Of a stretch of DNA of 64,000 nucleotides, positions 60,282 through 64,000 are shown one piece after another. Within the stretch, counting starts at the first letter, position 1. Each line of letters begins with the position of its first letter. The position numbers and the translations under genes were made by a program. Below the pieces are notes generated by a model. It saw only the letters and a list, made by a program, of their open reading frames with translations, was not told the DNA's origin and made no database searches. Origin of the DNA: Candidatus Microthrix subdominans (lineage in GTDB: Bacteria; Actinomycetota; Acidimicrobiia; Acidimicrobiales; Microtrichaceae); assembly GCA_016719385.1 (NCBI GenBank), contig JADJZA010000011.1:1-64000 (forward strand). Reading direction: 5' to 3'.

Positions 60282-61112
60282 TCAGCGTTCCAGCGCGGCG
60301 TCGAGCGCGGCGTCGTTGATCCTCGGCCAGGCGTCGATCGCCCATTGCCCGAAGTCCCGGTCGCCCAGAAACACCGCCGTGCGCCTCGCCTCGGGATCGA
60401 CCCACAGAAACGTGCCGGTCTGGCCGAAGTGTCCGAAGGTGGCCGCCGAGTTGTCGAGCCCGGTCCAGTGCGGCGACTTGTTGCCCCGCACCTCGACGCC
60501 CAGCCCCCACGGGTTGGGTGTCTGGCGGCCGTAGCCGGGCAGGACGCCGTCGAGCCCGGCAAAGGCCACGCTCGTCACCCGGTCTATCGTCGTCGGGTCG
60601 AACACGGTGGGTGCAAGCAGCTCCTGGCCGAAGCGGATCAGGTCGGCCACCGTCGACGTGGCACCCCAAGCGGGGCTGGCATCCAGGTGGGTGGAGGCCA
60701 TGTCGAGCGGCGCGCAGACGCCCTCGTGCAGATAGGTGGCCATGCTGAGACCACTCGCCGCCGCCAGGTGTTCGGCGGCCACCTCGAAGCCGGTGTTGGA
60801 GTAGATCCGTCGGGTGCCCGGTGCGGCGATTGCATCGCGGCCTTCGAAGGGCAGCCCCGAGGCGTGGGCGAGCAGGTGCCCAAGGGTCGAGCCCTCGGGC
60901 CCGGCCGGATCGTCGAGCGAGACGGTGCCCTCCTCGATCGCCAACCAGGTCGCCGCTGCGGCCAGCGGCTTGGTGACCGACGCCAACCGGTAGCTCCTCG
61001 ACGGATCGCCGACGATCGTCGCCGGCCCGCTCGGGCCGGCGACGGCGAACGTCCAGTGGCCTGGCCGACCGCCGAGCGCCTGGTCAACGATGGATTCGAG
61101 GTGGTCAACCAT
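60282..61112 (-). CDS. Serine hydrolase, beta-lactamase / penicillin-binding-protein-like fold
   Basis: 276 residues from ATG 61112, chosen because TACGCT ends 6 nt upstream. SxxK is in YRLASVTKPLAAAATWLAIE (Ser and Lys near residue 43), HASGLPFEG near 83, the YxN motif in RRIYSNTGFEVAAEHLAAAS near 102, and the third motif HxG in ATFGHFGQTGTFLWVDPEA near 228. All three active-site elements are present, so it should be active, as an esterase or D-aminopeptidase-like enzyme. No signal peptide. Convergent with lgt. Confidence 0.85.
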   Translation of the reverse strand: MVDHLESIVDQALGGRPGHWTFAVAGPSGPATIVGDPSRSYRLASVTKPLAAAATWLAIEEGTVSLDDPAGPEGSTLGHLLAHASGLPFEGRDAIAAPGTRRIYSNTGFEVAAEHLAAASGLSMATYLHEGVCAPLDMASTHLDASPAWGATSTVADLIRFGQELLAPTVFDPTTIDRVTSVAFAGLDGVLPGYGRQTPNPWGLGVEVRGNKSPHWTGLDNSAATFGHFGQTGTFLWVDPEARRTAVFLGDRDFGQWAIDAWPRINDAALDAALER

Positions 61113-61118
61113 GTTTCG

Positions 61119-61124
61119 AGCGTA
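61119..61124 (-). promoter_or_regulatory. -10 hexamer TACGCT of the serine hydrolase gene
   Basis: On the minus strand TACGCT ends 6 nt before ATG 61112; leaderless pattern. Confidence 0.5.
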
Positions 61125-61188
61125 GGCGCACCACCTCGGTTCGAGCCGCGGTACCCCGAGCGATCGTGGTTTGGCCGTCCGCTGGCAG

Positions 61189-61194
61189 TAACGT
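61189..61194 (+). promoter_or_regulatory. -10 hexamer TAACGT of the DEAD-box helicase gene
   Basis: TAACGT ends 11 nt before ATG 61206 and only 2 nt before GTG 61197, so transcription would begin after the GTG and the ATG is the better start. Confidence 0.45.
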
Positions 61195-61205
61195 GAGTGC
61201 GCAAC

Positions 61206-62375
61206 ATGACAAAAACTTTCGCTGATCTCGGCGTCGACCCTGCTTTGGTCGACAACCTCTCCGAGCGGGGCATCACCTCGCCCTTTCCCATCCAAACCCT
61301 GACCATCCCCGACGCGTTGGCCGGCCGAGACGTTCTTGGCAAGGCCAAGACCGGTTCGGGCAAGACCCTGGCGTTCGGCCTGCCGCTTCTGCAGCAGCTG
61401 GAGACCGCCCGTCCCAAGCGTCCGACTGCGATCTGCCTGGTCCCGACGCGTGAGCTGGCGACCCAGGTGCGCGACGAACTCGCCCCGTTGGGCGAGGGCA
61501 CCGACGTACGGGTGCTCGCCATCTACGGCGGCGCCCCGATCGAGAAGCAGATCGCGGCGCTCAACCGAGGCGTCGAACTGGTCGTTGCCACGCCCGGTCG
61601 CGCCATCGACCTGATCGAGCGCGATGCGCTCGACCTGTCCGAGGTGACCCACATCGTCATCGACGAGGCCGACCGCATGGCCGACATGGGCTTCCTGCCT
61701 CAGGTGGAGTGGATCCTTCGCAACGTCGAGGGCAAGTGCCAGACCCTGCTGTTCTCGGCGACGCTCGATGGCGTGGTCAACACGCTGGTCAGCCGCTACC
61801 AGGAGGACCCGAGCTTCCACGAGGTGGCCTCCAAGGGTGAGACCGTGGAGGAGATGCACCACACGTTCCTCAAGGTGCACGATCGCGACAAGGCCAAGGT
61901 GGCGGCGTCGATCATCGAGAACACCGGTCGCACGCTGGTGTTCTGCGCCACCAAGCACGGGACCGACCGGGTTGCCCAGGAACTGAACGACTTGGGTATC
62001 GAGGCCGAGGCGATGCACGGCGGCGTGCCCCAGAAGCATCGTGAGAAGGCGCTGTCGAACTTCATGAAGGGCCGCCTCGGCGCCTTGGTGGCCACCGACG
62101 TGGCCGCCCGTGGCATCCACGTCGACGATGTCCAGGTCGTGATCCACTTCGATCCGCCCGCCGACCACAAGACCTACCTGCACCGCTCGGGCCGGACCGC
62201 ACGGGCCGGCGCGTCGGGCCGGGTGGTCAGCCTGGTGCTGTGGAAGGACGAGCTCGAGGTGCGGCGCATCCAGCGCCGGCTTGGCCTGGAGCTGCCGATG
62301 GTCGAGGTGTTCTCCAACGACTCCAGGCTGGAAAACCTGGCCGTGTTCGACGAGCTGGAGTCGGAAAGCGTCTGA
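61206..62375 (+). CDS. DEAD-box ATP-dependent RNA helicase
   Basis: 389 residues from ATG 61206. Motifs in order: Q-motif ITSPFPIQTLTIPDALAGRD, I GKAKTGSGKTLAFGLPLL near residue 50, Ia VPTRELATQV, Ib VATPGRAIDL, II IVIDEADRMADMGF near 156, III LLFSATLDG, IV TLVFCATKHGTDRVAQEL, V ALVATDVAARGIHVDDVQVV and VI YLHRSGRTARAGASGRVVSL. A C-terminal extension of about 35 residues is short, close to RhlE/CshA core enzymes. Probably remodels rRNA or mRNA structures. The methyltransferase gene follows with a 5-base gap. Confidence 0.94.
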   Translation: MTKTFADLGVDPALVDNLSERGITSPFPIQTLTIPDALAGRDVLGKAKTGSGKTLAFGLPLLQQLETARPKRPTAICLVPTRELATQVRDELAPLGEGTDVRVLAIYGGAPIEKQIAALNRGVELVVATPGRAIDLIERDALDLSEVTHIVIDEADRMADMGFLPQVEWILRNVEGKCQTLLFSATLDGVVNTLVSRYQEDPSFHEVASKGETVEEMHHTFLKVHDRDKAKVAASIIENTGRTLVFCATKHGTDRVAQELNDLGIEAEAMHGGVPQKHREKALSNFMKGRLGALVATDVAARGIHVDDVQVVIHFDPPADHKTYLHRSGRTARAGASGRVVSLVLWKDELEVRRIQRRLGLELPMVEVFSNDSRLENLAVFDELESESV

Positions 62376-62380
62376 ACGCG

Positions 62381-64000
62381 TTGTCCGACCCGGCCGGGCG
62401 CTGGCTGGCACGGACCGCCTCGGACTTTCGGGCCGACGGGGTCGCCCCCTTGGCTGCCGTGGCCACCCTGGCGCTTCACGGCCGGGCGCCATCGGACCTG
62501 CCCGGGTGGTGCGACGTCGTCGATCACCTGTCGGGAGGTTCGGCCAGTGCCCTCGATCCTCCGGCCGGGGTGCCGATCTGTGACCTGCTGGGTCCGCTCT
62601 ACGAGCTGATGCTGGCCGACGCCGCCCGTCGGGCGGCCGGCGTGCACTTCACCCGTCCGGCGCTGGCCTCGGGCCTGGTGGCGCTGGCGGTGGGGGCTCG
62701 TCCGGCCGGTGGACGCGCCGAGGGCGCCGCGCTTGTCGAGGGCGAGGTCGCCCTCGATCCGGCCTGTGGCGCCGGTGCGTTCCTGGTGGCGGTCGCCCGT
62801 CACCTGGTTGCGACCTCGACCGACCCGTCGGACCCCGCTGCTCACCCGCCGACGGCCAACGAGGCGCTCACCCGCCTGGTCGGAGCCGACCTCGACGCGG
62901 ACGCGTTGGTCGTCGCTCGGGCCGCGCTGGCCAGGTGGGCGCTGGACGAGGGTGGTCACCGCGTCGGCGTCGCCCTGAACGAGCCTGCGCTGACGTGCTG
63001 CGACTCCCTCACCCAACCCGAGGAGCTGGTGGCGTCGGTCGGCGACCATGCCGTCGGGCTGATCGTCGGCAACCCGCCGTTCCTCGCCCAGCTTCGGGCG
63101 GGCACCCGCCACGATGCCGAGCGCCGCGCATCGTTGGCCTCCCGTTTCGGGGCAGCGGTCGGGGCCTACACCGACACGGCTGCGCTGTTTCTGCTGGCGG
63201 CGACCGAGTTGATCTCGGTTGGGGGAGCGGTGTGCCTCGTCCAACCCCGCTCGGTGTTGGCGGCCCGCGATGCGCGCGCCGTTCGGGCCGAGTTGGTCCG
63301 CCGAACCGAGGTGTGCGCCGCCTGGGTGGGCGACGGTGGGTTTGGGGCATCGGTCGAGGTGTGGGCACCCGTGCTCATCCGCAGGGGCGCTCGGGTCACG
63401 GAGGTGCGGGTGGTCGGCGGGGCGGAGGCCGAGCACGAGGTCGGGCGGGTGCCGGCCGACGTGCTGCGCCAGGACAGCTGGGGCGCGTTGGTCGCCACCG
63501 CCGAGGGGTTGCCGGCGCTGCGGTCGCCGACCGGTCGGTCCGCCGGCCGCCTGGGCGAGGTCGCCCGGTTCAGCGCCGGGTTTCGCGACGAGTACTACGC
63601 CATGCTCGAGCTGGCAAAGGAGGCCCCGGGCTTCGACGGCGCGGCACCGGACGAGCAGATGGCGGACCGTGCCCTCCCGGCGGGGTATGCGGCGCTGGTT
63701 TCGTCCGGGCTGATCGACCCCGGTGTGTGTCGATGGGGGCGCAAGCCGATGCGGTTCGGGAAGCGTCCATGGCGGGCGCCGGTCGTTGCGCTGGCTGCGC
63801 TGGACGACCCGGATCACCCGGGGGCGACCTGGGCCCGGCGCCAGCTGGTGCCCAAGGTGCTCGTCGCCAGCCAGACCCGGGTGATCGAGGCCGCTCCCGA
63901 CGGTCAGGGCCGGGCCATCGGGCTCACCCCGGTGATCAGCGGGGTGCCCGACGGTATTGACCTGGCCCACCTGTTGGCCGTGCTGTGCTCCCCGGTCAGC
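62381..64000 (+). CDS. N6-adenine DNA methyltransferase (Eco57I/TaqI-like), 3' end outside the window
   Basis: At least 540 residues, open to the window edge, from a probable TTG at 62381. AdoMet motif I is in VALDPACGAGAFLVAVARHL near residue 127, the acidic motif II-like LVGADLDADALVVARAAL near 167, and the catalytic motif IV IVGNPPFLAQLRAG (NPPF) near 228. GRLGEVARFSAGFRDEYYAM near 390 looks like the start of a TaqI-type target-recognition domain. The N-terminal 80 residues are helical, without a nuclease motif that I can see. It could be the methylase of a type IIG/BREX-like system or an orphan; what follows decides. The 5' gap to the helicase is 5 bases. Confidence 0.8.
   Translation, partial: MSDPAGRWLARTASDFRADGVAPLAAVATLALHGRAPSDLPGWCDVVDHLSGGSASALDPPAGVPICDLLGPLYELMLADAARRAAGVHFTRPALASGLVALAVGARPAGGRAEGAALVEGEVALDPACGAGAFLVAVARHLVATSTDPSDPAAHPPTANEALTRLVGADLDADALVVARAALARWALDEGGHRVGVALNEPALTCCDSLTQPEELVASVGDHAVGLIVGNPPFLAQLRAGTRHDAERRASLASRFGAAVGAYTDTAALFLLAATELISVGGAVCLVQPRSVLAARDARAVRAELVRRTEVCAAWVGDGGFGASVEVWAPVLIRRGARVTEVRVVGGAEAEHEVGRVPADVLRQDSWGALVATAEGLPALRSPTGRSAGRLGEVARFSAGFRDEYYAMLELAKEAPGFDGAAPDEQMADRALPAGYAALVSSGLIDPGVCRWGRKPMRFGKRPWRAPVVALAALDDPDHPGATWARRQLVPKVLVASQTRVIEAAPDGQGRAIGLTPVISGVPDGIDLAHLLAVLCSPVS

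Overview
The window reads as chromosomal DNA of a high-GC actinobacterium. The basis is the two-thirds GC composition, GTG/TTG starts, GAAC-N4-GTTC LexA boxes, TTGTCCACA DnaA boxes, a TetR pair, SURF1, CarD, a DUF3516-type helicase, and the lexA / LysM-protein / nrdR neighbourhood known from mycobacteria. Gene content and codon style fit Acidimicrobiia (Ilumatobacter/Microthrix-like) best, but that is an inference. I see no rRNA, tRNA, insertion sequence, phage or CRISPR array; the intact part is dense housekeeping sequence.

Positions 1-7546 hold, on the minus strand, a tad/Flp pilus locus (cpaB, cpaE-like, cpaF, tadB, tadC, a Flp-like pilin, TadE/TadG-like genes). Only cpaB (7539-8291) and perhaps one small secreted protein stay in one frame. 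The other products can be read only by switching frame every 100-300 bases, although motifs such as the CpaF P-loop survive. This is either a freshly broken locus or a badly sequenced stretch.

Positions 8590-18199 carry an acyl-CoA synthetase, SURF1, two TetR regulators, a ferritin-like di-iron protein split by one extra G, a winged-helix protein, dapA, RNase J and a hydrolase. Positions 18302-30450 carry a serine hydrolase, a flavodoxin-fold protein, ftsK, rimO, pgsA, a membrane protein, cinA, then murL-murD2, the route that makes D-glutamate of peptidoglycan by epimerising UDP-MurNAc-L-Ala-L-Glu, and a Ddn-like protein. recA follows, with a LexA-controlled promoter and a strong terminator, then fdhD/mobA, an MFS transporter, a VOC protein, glutamine synthetase III, miaB, a phosphotransferase, an SDR, tag, a Ski2-like helicase and miaA.

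Positions 45570-52730 form a diaminopimelate (lysine/peptidoglycan) block: dapF, hflX, a DapC-like aminotransferase, two membrane proteins of unknown function, dapE and dapD; dapA lies upstream at 14817. Positions 52746-59254 are a DNA-replication and stress block: lexA, a LysM division-inhibitor-like gene, nrdR, a RibD-like reductase, a non-coding stretch with clustered DnaA boxes, class II ribonucleotide reductase nrdJ and carD. Four LexA boxes sit in the lexA/LysM gap. The window closes with lgt, a serine hydrolase, a DEAD-box RNA helicase and the start of an N6-adenine DNA methyltransferase.

A recurrent signal is a TANNNT hexamer 6-11 nt before the start codon of about fourteen genes, the signature of leaderless transcription; it was used to choose many starts.
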